Source: Nematopogon swammerdamellus | Lineage: Eukaryota; Arthropoda; Insecta; Lepidoptera; Adelidae | Reading direction: 5' to 3' | Length of the DNA: 64,000 bases | Assembly: GCA_946902875.1 (NCBI GenBank) | Contig: OX336355.1 | Location: 7,647,347-7,711,346, forward strand | In this document: positions 46,901 through 57,138 of the stretch, in pieces | How positions within the stretch are numbered: position 1 is the stretch's first letter | Layout: the number at the start of each line of letters is the position of its first letter | Program-made: the position numbers and the translations under genes | Notes under the pieces: model-generated | Database searches by the model: none | What the model was told of the DNA's origin: nothing | What the model saw: the letters and a program-made list of their open reading frames with translations, nothing else

Positions 46901-49900
46901 AAAAAAACAATCTGAAAAGGTTGCCGTGACGGCGGAACCCGATGCAATGACTTCACCACCAATTAATCCAATTCACCGGGCGCTGACCGCACTCAACCGA
47001 ATGTTGGTCATGTTTCCGGATTTAGACGTCTTCAACTGTAATACTAAAGTATATCAAAAGTATGCAGTGAGATACGTTGAGCTAACTTTGAAATAGATTC
47101 TGATTCTGCATTGTTAAATTTTGGGGCTTGCTCTGTAGTAACAATGTAATATTTAAATAAATAAAGAATTTTCTTAGAGTCCCTCTCTTAAAAAATCTCT
47201 CAAGTAGGTACCAGATGCAAATAGATGGATGGACAGATGCCCATCTATTTGCCACAGTCTTTAGCTCTAGCGCCTTTGAGCTATCTTCTTGAAACTTGGA
47301 ATGTTCATAGATTTTGTAGAGGCAAAAAACTTCAGAGGGTCGGAATCTGCGCTCAGTCCTGGACAATCAGATTGGTTGTGGGTGTTGTTTTCATTGTTTG
47401 ATGGATTGAGTCCAGCGATCAATACGTTCATATTTGGAACACATCTGCTCTCTTCAGCCTCCTAACCTTGCCCGTCATATCCGGCAGACTCACAGTAAGT
47501 GGGTTAGACTGCTTACTCGCAGGTGTTTTTTTATATTTCTGATTGTAGCACTCCAAAACTGTAGGCACAACTAGGTAGGTAATCTAGAAAAAAACCAGAT
47601 GGAAATAAATAAAAAAAAATCAAATAGAATAAAATGGTATCTTAACAAGCCTAAATTACTACTTTAAATTAAATAAGGGGTCCTTGTTGACTACGGAACC
47701 CTAAAAAATTCCTATAATGGCACAGTTGTTATAATAGTAGAGATTTTAGAAAACAATATTTAATACCCATTGATTATTTTGTTAAATTTAAATTAATGAA
47801 GACATAAAATGAGGTTTTTGCAGTTACAGCAGTATCGGGCATGCCACGGCGCACAGCAGGGCGGCGAGCGGGACGTGATGCCGCCGCAGCTCGACAGCAC
47901 GCCACAGTCAGTAGGGAGCGAGTGGCGAGCCAAATAACCTATCATGTTTGAATTCACCGATGTCGCCCCGACGAGCTTTGTCGGCGGGCCCGAACATAGA
48001 CACGCAGGGCCCCTAGGTAGTTAACAGAGTTAGCATCATCTTGTTGGTAATTTAGCAAAAGATAAACTTAATTTTAATGAAAAATTTTTTTTTACATATA
48101 ATATATAATATTGATATGATATTTTTTTCTGTGTTCTCGAACATTGCGGTATGTTTGTTTTGCAGCTCGTCGCCCCGCTCGCCGCACCCCGCAAACCACT
48201 TGCAAACATTTCATTCACATTCCAAACACGTGTTTTGTACTTGATACAAAATAATTCCAAATTCATCAACCTTAGCTCGGTGGCGCTACACTTCCCAATT
48301 GAGTCTAACTTGGTTCAGGTTCTCTTACCTTATTTCTAGGTGGTATAGTTAAGTCTGAACAGATTGGCACCACACTGTATAAAAGTTGGTCGAAACGGCT
48401 ATGAAAGATTAGTCCACGTTTTCGGGCCCGTTCAGTGTAGCCGACGCGACCAAAGGGAAGTACTTAATACTAAAATGGCACTTAGTTCCACCAGGAACAA
48501 TATGTAATGCGCTGACACAGAATTTAGTAAGTCGGTGATAAAGCCAGCCATTTCAGATTTCATTGAAATAAAATGTTTTTTTTTTATTCAGACCTTGGTC
48601 CAGACGAATGGGACTCCGGGGATAGTGGTCCGAGGAATAGGATGTCTGTGTTGCAATCAACAGCCAGGACCCAGCGACAGAGGGTTAGTTACCATCACAC
48701 TATAAAGAAAGAGGGAAAAGTGTTTTCTCTAAGGTGTGGGATAGGGCAAGTGTTCTTAGTTCTAGATGGACATAGTATATGTAAAACTGTCAGCCTTGAT
48801 AGCTCAGTGGTGCAGACAGTCAATTACTGTCGCTATTGAATGTTAAGCAACGCTGGGTGCGGTCAGTAGTTGGATGGGTGACCGCTGACTGTTGGAGGCT
48901 GACCGAGGTTCGGATTCCTCGTAAAACTAGGTCCCTTCCCTCCTAATCTTACTTGGTGGTAGGGTTTAACCCGCCCGGGTTGGTACCACCGCACTGAATG
49001 AAACGTCGGTCGAAACGGCTATGTAAATAGTTTGTGTTTTCCGACCAGTTCAGTGTAGCCGGCACGATCAAAGGGGAAGCACTGACATGGCACCTAGTTC
49101 ACCCGGTGTTATGGGCTGACATCACGGACGTTGTAGGTGATGTAGCCAACCGTGTGAGTTTCCATAAAAAAAAAACATCTATCCAAACTAAAAAAAAACA
49201 GTAAAGTGAATATAAAAAAAATACACTTGAAATTTTAGTCTAGCTTTATTTTGAGGTAATAATAGAGTACAGAATATATGTACTTCATTTTCACACAAAA
49301 AAAAACTGTTGCATCTTTCTCAAGTGTCTTCTTTTAATTTGAAGGTATTTAGCCGCAAAATTAAAAATAAACTAATGAGTCAATCAATTGAATCTATCTA
49401 CATAAATATATTTCTGTTTCCTAGAGAACCTCCAATAGACCCACCACCACTGGCAAATGGTCCGATTTTGCATTTTCCGGAACTTTTGGCACAAACAAAC
49501 CATCCCAATCCTCCAGAAGTGTTGCAGCCTCAACCTCAGCCAATAAGAAGACAAAGGCAAAGGCAAATTAAAATACCAGCGGCAATACGGCGCAGAGAGC
49601 TAACCCAACCGGCTGGTGCACCGACAACTGTACATGCGCAACCAAAAAGGCCTGCGCAAACTAATGCACCTGCACAACTAAATGCACCTGCACAACTAAA
49701 TGCACCTGCGCAACTAAATGCACTTGCACAACTAAATGCACTTGCACAACTACATGCACCTGCGCAACTAAATCCACTTGCACAACTAAATGCACCTGCA
49801 CAACTAAATGCACTTGTACCACTAAATGCACTTTCACCACTAAAGCCACTTGCACAACTAAATGCACTTGTACCACTAAATGCACTTGCACCACTAAAGC

Positions 49901-52900
49901 CACTTGCACAACTAAATGCACCTGCACAACTAAATGCACCTGCGCAACTAAATGCACTTGCACAACTAAATGCACTTGCACAACTACATGCACCTGCGCA
50001 ACTAAATGCACTTGCACAACTAAATGCACCTGCACAACTAAATGCACCTGCGAAACTAAAGGCACCTGCACAACTAAATGCACCTGCACAACTAAATGCA
50101 CCAGCGAAACTAAAGGCACCTGCACAACTAAATGCACCTGCACAACTAAATGCACCTGCACAACTAAATGCACCTGCGAAACTAAATGCACCTGCACAAC
50201 TAAATGCACCTGCGGAACCAAACCGACCTGCATCAGCTCCTTTACATCTACCTGCACAACCAATGCCACCTGCTCCGGATCAGGACAAGCCACCGTTCAA
50301 CCATTATCAACAGATGTTGGAGCTTGAGGCGCAAGTGCTGATACCAAACATAGAAGTGAGTATTATGTGGGTCTGTTTTTAAATTACCATTTTTGTCAAA
50401 CATTATTCAAATGAACAACCGTAAGTGAAGCAGTAAAATTTTTCATAAAAAATTGTCTGTGTCGTCCCTTGTCAACCCGTTAGTCACGACCCCCTGAAAA
50501 GATGAAAAATAAAGTACGAACCTGCATACTTTACTAGGCATCCGCATTTTACTATCCATGCAGCCCAGATTATAAATGTGGTTGGCTAGTGAAGTATGTA
50601 TGTCTTTAAATATCCCTTTATGCCTTAAGTAATCTTAAAGGGTCAAGTGCCTAGTATCCCACGAGCCTGTGTTGTTGTTTTTAGCAGTCGCTTTCTGCCT
50701 GCAAACTAATCCCTCTAGGTTGGGGACCTTCGTTCAAATCCAACTACTCTCCATATACCAGCCAGCCTATATCCTCCATGAGAGCCAAGAGACGTCCATT
50801 GTGGCTGCAGACCTCCACAACGGAAGATAAGGAACGGAGTATCTCCCTTAATTTGTTATAGAATATTATGCACTACACTCTAATAAAAAGTGCGTGGCCG
50901 TTTCATCCTTCAGCGTCACGCTTTCACATGCGGTGTGCATGAAAAACAATGAGTATTTTTTTTTTTATGGAAACTTACACGGTTGGCTACATCACCTACA
51001 ACATCCGTGATGTCAGCCCATAATACCGGGTGAACTAGGTGCCATGTCAGTGCTTCCCCTCGGTCGTGCCGGCTACACTGAACTGGACGGAAAACACAAA
51101 CTATTCACATATAGCCGTTTCGACCGACGTTTCATTCAGTGCTGTGGTATCAACCCGGGCGGGCTGAATTTATGGGCAATTTATTTTTTACGGGCAGTAT
51201 GAGCATAGATAAAATTGTGCTTAGTGTTACCTTATTCAATCTACAGTATGAGCAAGTGGCCTCAATGCCGGGGCACACGAAGATGCCCACCCCTGTTTGT
51301 AGAGACTTGTTTGTTTGTTTGTTTGCTGCCCAGCCTCTTGGGAAGGCGGGTGGGCCATTCTCCGCACTGAGACCTCAAGACGGTCCGTTGTACGTTTGTA
51401 GAGGCGTGTCGTAAGGTTAAGTAATGTGGTGTGCGTGCGGGCAGATGTTCACGTGCGAGGTGTGCCTGTGTGAGTGCGCGGCGGGCGCGGGCGTGGTGCT
51501 GCGCGAGTGTCTACACACATTCTGCCGCGAGTGTCTCGGCGATCTCGTGAGGCACTGCGACGAAGCACGGGTACCACGCTCCACTATCATATCTATCTTA
51601 AGTCTTTTTTATTTATTAATAAGTCTTCGTAGTAGTTGTACTGTGTGGGATCGGTACTTAATAAGAATAGTCCCACTGCATCTCTCCCCGTGCATGTCGT
51701 AAAAGGCGACTAAGGGATAAGCGGCCTGCAGACACCCCGGTCGACTTGTGGCTTCCATGGAAGACATAGGCTGGCTGGGGTAGCTGGAGACTGCGGGGTT
51801 TTGCACGAAGGTCCCCAACCAAGCGGGATTAGTTTGCAGGCCTAGAGCCAACCCCAAACCAAAACAACAACAACAACAAGTCTTCGTAGTCAGAACTCTC
51901 AGCAAAATTGTAAATCTTGCTCTCAAGCTGTGTTTTAGATGGACTATGGGCGGTGTTATTATGTGGCTAGTCACTAAATACTTGTAAAAATATGTTTAAA
52001 AAAATACCCTGCGAAGTTTTTTGTCGGTTCTTCTTCGTGGGTGTAATCGAACCGGATAGAACAAATTGTGACAAGTTCGAGCACAGTCTAACTGCCATAT
52101 GAATGATCAATAAACAATACAACAATACAATCATTTCTTTTTTGCAAAAATTATATTATTGCCGTAGTGATCATCGAAGTGAGTCGTTATGCCTAGACAA
52201 AGGCAGAGACCTATTATAGAACTTTGCAGTGACATAAAAATATTTGTCTTAGGGCAGGCACAATGTTACTTACTGCAACTATTGTCTAGGCAACTAAGCT
52301 AGCGAAGGCTCAATTGATTCTCTTTGGTGTCTTTGTGTTTGTGGTCTGGACTCCATACTCCAAAAGTTTCAACGGCGAAGGCGCAAAACTCGAAATTATT
52401 TTTAATTTGGGAATATATGGAATGTTTTAACTTTGTAGAACATGTATTTATTGTGTGCTGCAGGTAATGTGCCCGTACCGCGATGGCAGCGGATCTCGCT
52501 GCACGGCCGCCCTTTCGGACCGCGAGATCCGCGCTCTCGTCTCGCCCGGCGACTACGATGCCCGCCTCGCCAAGACCATCCGCCTTGCCGAGACGGCCAT
52601 GCAGGATGCCTTCCATTGCCGCACGCCCGACTGCCAGGGCTGGTGCGTGCATGAACCCAACGTGCTCCAGTTCCCATGCGAGCTGTGCGGCGTCATCAAC
52701 TGTCTGGCCTGCAAGGTGAGCGCTCTGCAGGCGCGTCCCACTGCCGCACGCCCGACTGACTGCCCGGGCTGGTGCGTGCACGACCCCAACGCGCTCCAGA
52801 TCTCATGCTAACCGTGCGGCGCCATGAACTGTCTGGCCTGCAAGGTGGGCTCTCTGCAGACGCGTCCCACTGCCGCACGCCCGACTGACTGTCCGGGCTG

Positions 52901-55900
52901 GTGCTTGCACAACACCAGCGCGCTCCAGATCTTATGCGAGCTGTGCGGCGCCATGAACTGTCTGGCGTGCAAGGTGGGCTCTCTGCAGACGCGTCCCACT
53001 GCCGCACACCCGACTGCCAGGGCTGGTGCAAGCACAAACCCAACGCTCGCCAATTCTCGTGTGTGCTGTGCGGCGTCATCAACTGTCTGGCGTGCAAGGT
53101 GGGCTCTCTGCAGACGCGTCCCACTGCCGCACGTCCGACTGCCATGGCTGGTGCAAGCACAAACCCAACGCTCGCCAATTCTCGTGTGTGCTGTGCGGCG
53201 TCATCAACTGTCTGGCGTGCAAGGTGAGCGCTCTGCAGACGCGTCCCACTGCCGCACGTCCGACTGCCATGGCTGGTGCAAGCAGAAACCCAACGCTCGC
53301 CAATTCTCGTGTGTGCTGTGCGGCGTCATCAACTGTCTGGCGTGCAAGGTGAGCGCTCTGCAGACGCGTCCCACTGCCGCACGTCCGACCGCCAGGGCTG
53401 GTGTAAACACAAACCCAACGCTCGCCAATTCCCTTGCGAGCTGTGCGGCGCCATCAACTGTCTGGCCTAACCACAGACTAGGGTTTTCCCTAGTCTGTGG
53501 GCCTAACCATGTCAGTATGGTAATAGGCTATTCGCCATTTAAAATCGAAATTTAGCATATTATTCAACTCGCACGCTATACAATAAAGTATAGGAAAGAA
53601 GGTGTGGAACTAAGCTTGCAATGGCTTCACCGAACATATCCAGGCCCATCGGCAGTAGAGGAGGGTGTTAATCAAGGTCGGGACTAGCGAGTAGCCACTC
53701 TAAATTTCCCGCATGCTTCGCGTTTCGGCTCGCATCAAGCCCTCGTCAGCTAGTCTGCGTTGACTAGGACGCGGGGAAACTACCAATCCCGCTCTCGACC
53801 TCCCTCTCTCTACCTATTCATATTCTGTAGGATGCTTCCAGTGACGTATTCGAAGCTCTCTCCATGTTTTTTTTTTTTTTTTTTTTTTTTATGGAACCTG
53901 ACACGGTTGGCTACATCACCTACAACATCCGTGATGTCAGCCCATAACACAGGGTGAACTAGGTGCCATGTCAGTGCTTCCCTTCATTTCATGTCGGCTA
54001 CACTAAACTGGACGGAAAACACGAACTATTTACATAGCCGTTTCGACCGACGTTTCGTTCAGTGCGGTGGTACCAACCCGGCCGGGATAAACCCTACCAC
54101 CTAGTAAGGTAAGAAGGGAAGTATGAGCTTAGCGTCAATTTTGGCAGCCCTAGATTCTTGAAGAGACTGTAGAGCGACTTCGCTGGTAGTCCTCTTGCTC
54201 CTACTGCCACAGCGAAGAGATCAGTCTTGAATCCGTTTCTCACAATCCGGTCTACTAAGTTGCAGTAATTGTTAAGTTTACACTATACACGCTACGCTAT
54301 ACACTATATTACGCTATACAATAAAGTATACTTAGTATGATAGGAATTTGGCCGTGTTTGCAGGCAATTCACACTGGGGAGACTTGCGTGCAGTACCGGG
54401 AGCGTATGCTGCGCGAGGCAGAGTTCGAGGGCGGCGGTGTAAGCGGCGCCAAGACACAGCAGGCCATCGAGAAGATGCTAGAGAAGGGGGACGCGATGCA
54501 TTGCCCGCGCTGCCGCATCGTCGTCATGAAGGACAAGGGCTCCTGCGACTGGGTTTGTACCTTTTTTTTTTTTTATTGAAAGCGCGACATTTGGCGCCGA
54601 GTCCATAAGGCGTCTAACGACGCCCATTCGGTCGTATGCGGGGGTTGCGAATGACATGCCGGCCTGACAGGTGCCCATTCACGCCCCTCTTGAAGAACCC
54701 GAGACTGTACTTGGGGGGAAATATATGAGCAGGGAGAGCGTTCCAGAGTTCAGAGTACCGGTTCTGTAGAGGAAAGATCTGCAGATTCTGTACCTTCGCC
54801 AATGTCAAACTCCTACAATTAGCTCAACACCCAGAGTTTCATGTATTTAGCTACGTGGACATACCATCACGCTGAACCCCGACATCAGGATAGGCAGAGT
54901 GGTGTAAACAGAAGAATAGAATAAAAGAAATATTATTATTATTATTATTATTATTTATTTATATACACTAGCAGCTTGCAGCTGATGCGTGTACTTCACG
55001 TGTTGAGTGCACTGTTTTATAATAGATCTTATTTATATTTTTTATTGTTTTTTTTTTTTTTTTTACTTTTTTATTATTAATTTTTTTTATTATATTATTA
55101 GTGTTTTTTTTTATTTTTGTTTATATTTAGCAAATGTTTGTCAAGTAGATTTTTAAAACCATTCACCGAGATAGCACTTATCACTTCTTGTGGTAGCTTG
55201 TTCCAAGAGTCCACTACTCGGTTAGTTAGAAAGTACTTTCTTGGATTGGAGTTGGAAGTGTTTCGGTTTAATTTTAAAGAATGGCCAAAAGAATGAAATA
55301 GAAAAATATTTTTTTTTAATTTAAAATGTGACGTGACGCCTAGCCACCCATAAGGTGTATAGCGATGCCCATGGACATTTGAGCCATTTGTTGCCTGTGG
55401 TCCACCTTCGTAGTCTACCCAGGTGGACCATGGGAAATTATTGTTTTCCGTAGTCCACCCAGGTGGCCCATGAGAAATTATTTTTTCCTATTTTTAGTAG
55501 TTTACCCAGATGACGTATGTGGGGTTGCGAATGGCATGCCGCCATTTCACCAAGAAAGATATATTTAAACATTGAGGGACGGGTGGTCGGCGCGGTCTTG
55601 GCATCGGACTCTTGATCTCAAGGTTTGTGGTTCGAATCCGGCCGATGTGCACTAATCAGTTTTTCTGATTGAAAAATTTACATGCCTACCTACACCGTTC
55701 GGAACCAGTGTAAAACTGTAGGTCCCTTCCCTTGCTTCTTACTAGGTGATGTTGGTACCACTGGACGAAGGATGTCCACATAGCATCCTTGGCTGTGTCC
55801 TGTTCTAATCTAGTATGGCCAACAGTCCAAGGGAAAGCCTCCGATATGGCAGCTTCTCGGAGTTCGGTGCATTAGCTCTGACCCCTCTGACTCAGCCACC

Positions 55901-56158
55901 CATACCAATAAAAGAAACATGAACCTAAAAAAACAATATAACCAGAATTTAGAAGCTATTTATTTATTTTAGGCACCTGTCTAAAATAAAAATCTACTTG
56001 CTTGCACGCAGGTGCAGTGCGCCGTATGCAAGCTGGAGATCTGCTGGGCGACGCGCGGGCCGCGCTGGGGCCCCGCCGGCAACGGCGACATCTCCGGAGG
56101 GTGCCGCTGCCGCGTCGGCGGTCGGAGATGCCATCCCAAGTGCAAGAACTGCCACTGA
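43876..56158 (+). CDS. RBCK1: RBR E3 ubiquitin ligase, RBCK1/HOIL-1 type
   Basis: Eleven exons join in frame to 743 codons: 43876-43980, 45285-45376, 45761-45866, 46576-46680, 47824-47910, 48592-48683, 49425-50355, 51445-51570, 52464-52715, 54364-54552, 56012-56158. All are GT-AG and every phase matches. RING1: [46 protein letters not shown]2: [19 protein letters not shown] with a presumed catalytic Cys in EICW, then [18 protein letters not shown] and CHPKCKNCH*, a C terminus diagnostic of HOIL-1. HOIL-1 is a ligase of the linear-ubiquitin machinery and ubiquitinates Ser/Thr. The N terminus has no visible UBL or NZF domain; exon 7 carries a hexapeptide repeat. Exons 2-6 are short and less certain than 7-11. 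Confidence 0.88.
44420..44805 (+). repeat. 5S-headed SINE (family B), full length, RBCK1 intron 1
   Basis: Head GGTAGCTCAGTGGTGCG with TTAGTACTTGGATGGGTGAT, which resembles the 3' half of 5S rRNA; the standard body and poly(A) follow. Confidence 0.75.
45285..45376 (+). CDS. RBCK1: RBCK1 exon 2
   Basis: Acceptor AATTCAG, donor [29 protein letters not shown] then [11 protein letters not shown]; ends in phase 2. Confidence 0.7.
45761..45866 (+). CDS. RBCK1: RBCK1 exon 3
   Basis: Acceptor TTTGAACAG, donor AAT|GTAAGTC. The first base completes a Gly codon, matching phase 2 of exon 2. Acidic and Pro-rich. Confidence 0.7.
45995..46290 (+). repeat. LINE 3'-end fragment in RBCK1 intron 3
   Basis: The frame ends [20 protein letters not shown] and KNQL, the C terminus of a LINE ORF2, then an A-rich tail. 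The same family lies at 55020-55330 on the other strand. Confidence 0.75.
46576..46680 (+). CDS. RBCK1: RBCK1 exon 4
   Basis: Acceptor CGTTACAG, donor GAG|GTAAGG; 35 codons; includes the basic stretch [10 protein letters not shown], a possible nuclear signal. Confidence 0.7.
47824..47910 (+). CDS. RBCK1: RBCK1 exon 5
   Basis: Acceptor TTTTTGCAG, donor TCA|GTAGGG; 29 codons ([20 protein letters not shown]...). Weak family support, but the phase fits. Confidence 0.6.
48262..48571 (+). repeat. Family B SINE, diverged, RBCK1 intron 5
   Basis: CCTTAGCTCGGTGGCGCTAC head and a diverged body (TTCAGTGTAGCCGACGCGAC). Ends about 20 bp before exon 6. Confidence 0.65.
48592..48683 (+). CDS. RBCK1: RBCK1 exon 6
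   Basis: Acceptor TTTTATTCAG, donor [28 protein letters not shown] then [11 protein letters not shown]; phase 2, matching exon 7. Confidence 0.6.
48788..49173 (+). repeat. 5S-headed SINE (family B), best full-length copy
   Basis: Head CTTGATAGCTCAGTGGTGCA, then GTTAAGCAACGCTGGGTGCG and AGTTGGATGGGTGACCGC (5S rRNA-like internal region), body, poly(A). In RBCK1 intron 6. Confidence 0.8.
49425..50355 (+). CDS. RBCK1: RBCK1 exon 7 with hexapeptide repeat
   Basis: Acceptor TTTCCTAG, donor GAA|GTGAGT. Starts [20 protein letters not shown]. From about 49662 to 50213 an 18-bp unit encoding AQLNAP (variants AQLNAL, AKLKAP, VPLNAL) repeats about 30 times. Then [19 protein letters not shown] leads into RING1. 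Likely a flexible spacer. Confidence 0.8.
49662..50213 (+). repeat. 18-bp coding minisatellite
   Basis: GCACCTGCACAACTAAAT repeated head to tail about 30 times; all variants preserve the reading frame. Confidence 0.9.
50670..50840 (-). repeat. Dispersed repeat (family E), minus copy
   Basis: CAAACTAATCCCTCTAGGTT and AGACCTCCACAACGG blocks are the reverse of part of 51640-51884. Confidence 0.45.
50960..51172 (-). repeat. Family B SINE, RBCK1 intron 7
   Basis: Reverse complement of the body: TTTTTATGGAAACTTACACG through CATTCAGTGCTGTGGTATCA. Confidence 0.75.
51445..51570 (+). CDS. RBCK1: RBCK1 exon 8 (RING1)
   Basis: Acceptor CGGGCAG, donor CGG|GTACCA; 42 codons with [20 protein letters not shown] and [18 protein letters not shown]. 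Confidence 0.88.
51640..51884 (+). repeat. Dispersed repeat (family E)
   Basis: CCCCGTGCATGTCGTAAAAG, GGCCTGCAGACACCCC and a CAACAACAACAACAAG tail; partial copies near 38950 and 50670. Confidence 0.55.
51958..52133 (+). repeat. LINE 3' end (family D)
   Basis: GTCGGTTCTTCTTCGTGGGT, ACTGCCATATGAATGATCAA, tail AATACAACAATACAATC. Reverse copy at 58547-58735. Confidence 0.65.
52464..52715 (+). CDS. RBCK1: RBCK1 exon 9 (end of RING1, start of IBR)
   Basis: Acceptor GTGCTGCAG, donor [22 protein letters not shown], helical [39 protein letters not shown]. This is the parent of the tandem array that follows. Confidence 0.88.
52716..53474 (+). repeat. Tandem array of IBR-module copies in RBCK1 intron 9
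   Basis: Six further copies of the 3' part of exon 9 plus its first ~10 intron bases. Units are 129, 129, 125, 125, 125 and 125 bp (by the PNxR position: 52782, 52911, 53036, 53161, 53286, 53411). Copies 2 and 3 carry a 4-bp GACT insertion that makes a stop after RTPD. Copies 4-7 keep [21 protein letters not shown] and [11 protein letters not shown]. 125 is not a multiple of 3, so direct read-through changes frame. The last copy ends NCLA then TAA and has no splice donor. Confidence 0.85.
53471..53500. repeat. Perfect 13-bp hairpin closing the IBR array
   Basis: CCACAGACTAGGG, TTTT, CCCTAGTCTGTGG. The flanking GGCCTAA and GGCCTAAC are direct repeats. Confidence 0.85.
53600..53866 (+). repeat. 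Dispersed repeat (family C), copy 2
   Basis: GGTCGGGACTAGCGAGTAGC, TTGACTAGGACGCGGGG and CATATTCTGTAGGATG, in the order seen at 38216-38560. Confidence 0.65.
53870..54122 (-). repeat. Family B SINE, RBCK1 intron 9
   Basis: Poly(T) then the reverse complement of the body to GGTACCAACCCGGCCGGGAT. Confidence 0.78.
54364..54552 (+). CDS. RBCK1: RBCK1 exon 10 (end of IBR, start of RING2)
   Basis: Acceptor GTTTGCAG, donor TGG|GTTTGT (weak); [40 protein letters not shown] and [13 protein letters not shown]. Confidence 0.88.
54585..54810 (-). repeat. LINE 3' coding remnant
   Basis: Minus strand [20 protein letters not shown] and [12 protein letters not shown], the usual C-terminal motif of insect LINE ORF2. 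In RBCK1 intron 10. Confidence 0.7.
55020..55330 (-). repeat. LINE 3' end, same family as 45995-46290
   Basis: Minus strand [19 protein letters not shown], then [20 protein letters not shown], then poly(A). Confidence 0.75.
55566..55925 (+). repeat. tRNA-headed SINE (family A), full length
   Basis: tRNA-like head with GTGGTTCGAATCCGGCC (box B), body, and end CTGACTCAGCCACCCATACC. In RBCK1 intron 10. Confidence 0.78.
56012..56158 (+). CDS. RBCK1: RBCK1 exon 11 (catalytic end of RING2)
   Basis: Acceptor [58 protein letters not shown] and TGA at 56156-56158. Confidence 0.92.
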   Translation: MQCAVCKLEICWATRGPRWGPAGNGDISGGCRCRVGGRRCHPKCKNCH

Positions 56159-56231
56159 TTCACTGAACAATATAGTACCTACTACCTCGCCGCAACTCTG
56201 TGACCCTGGCGGCAGAAACTATCACTGATTC

Positions 56232-56237
56232 AATAAA
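56232..56237 (+). terminator. Poly(A) signal of RBCK1
   Basis: AATAAA 74 bp after the stop codon. Confidence 0.6.
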
Positions 56238-56295
56238 CAATACAAGGCTGCTAATATGTTGCTAACCAAAATATACCCGGGAGACGTCATATACA

Positions 56296-56325
56296 ATACT
56301 AGATAGATAGATAGATAGATAGAAA
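56296..56325 (+). repeat. GATA microsatellite
   Basis: TAGATAGATAGATAGATAGA before a LINE-like AATACTTTATTGC. Confidence 0.8.
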
Positions 56326-56544
56326 TACTTTATTGCTCCAAAAAACATTTAACATAAACACACAATAAGAAATTTACATGAGGGACAAAGGCGGACTTAT
56401 CCCTTACAGGGATTTCTCCCAGTCAACCTTTGGATGTTTGAGAGTCGTATGTTGCGAGATATAAGTAGGTAGTAGCAAAAGACTTGAGTGTGGGAATGTA
56501 ATGTAGTATACTAGCTGGGAATGTAGTATACTAGTATGGGAATG

Positions 56545-56755
56545 TAGTATACTAGCTGTGCCCGCGGCTCCGCCCGCTCTCATATTTCAGTTCACTGCTA
56601 ACCTCGTAAGCCATTTAGCGTGATAGTAAGTAGCCTATAGTTGATGGGAAGAATCAAGCTATCCGTAGAATTTTGTTTTATTAAAATCGGTTTAGTGGTT
56701 CTCGAGTTATAAGCGGACAGACAGACACTCAGACAGACAGAAAGCAGACGTTGGA
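56545..56755 (+). repeat. LINE 3'-end fragment
   Basis: AGCTGTGCCCGCGGCTCCGC, TGGTTCTCGAGTTATAAGCG and ACAGACAGACA-type repeats, a common lepidopteran tail. Short relatives near 1600, 59780 and 63430. Confidence 0.55.
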
Positions 56756-57138
56756 TTTTATTATATGTAAGGATGACAATATTGCACAGAGCATCGAATA
56801 CAGCGCACGCCTCTCTAGAGGCGAAAGTAATAATAATTTTTTAAACCCAATAACAGCACGCAACGCTGCTAGCTCTGTGTATGTGTTTGTGTGTGCTAGT
56901 ATCGACACTACACACAAAGAGGAGGAAGTAAGGCTCACGCACAAAAGAAATGCACACGCACAACACACATATATGTAAGTCATAGGCCACGTCCACAGGC
57001 TTCAACGGCGTTGTAGGGAAATCGCGCTCGGGGCGTCTCTAGGAGGGGGCGCGCGCGGTATTCAATGCTCTGTGCAATATTGCAAAAATAGAAACTGTTA
57101 ATAATAATGTAAATATACTCGACGCTTGCGATTTGGCC

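Noticed and set aside
48788..48930. 5S rRNA gene
   Set aside because: Only an internal part resembles 5S rRNA and it is fused to the SINE body.
49309..49424. Extension of the exon 7 frame upstream to an ATG at 49309
   Set aside because: Lies in the intron; the TTTCCTAG acceptor at 49424 and phase match with exon 6 explain the start better.
49661..50293. 210-residue antisense frame (HLVVQV repeats)
   Set aside because: Shadow of the 18-bp coding minisatellite in RBCK1 exon 7; the repeat has no stops in this frame either.
51248..51303. Possible extra RBCK1 exon ([16 protein letters not shown])
   Set aside because: Exon 7 already joins RING1 in phase (NIE to MFTCEVC) and this segment has no homologue place in the protein; it borders a repeat.
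52299..53555. Overlapping long frames on both strands in the IBR array
   Set aside because: Created by 125-bp units rotating through three frames; only the HCRTxDC frame has meaning.
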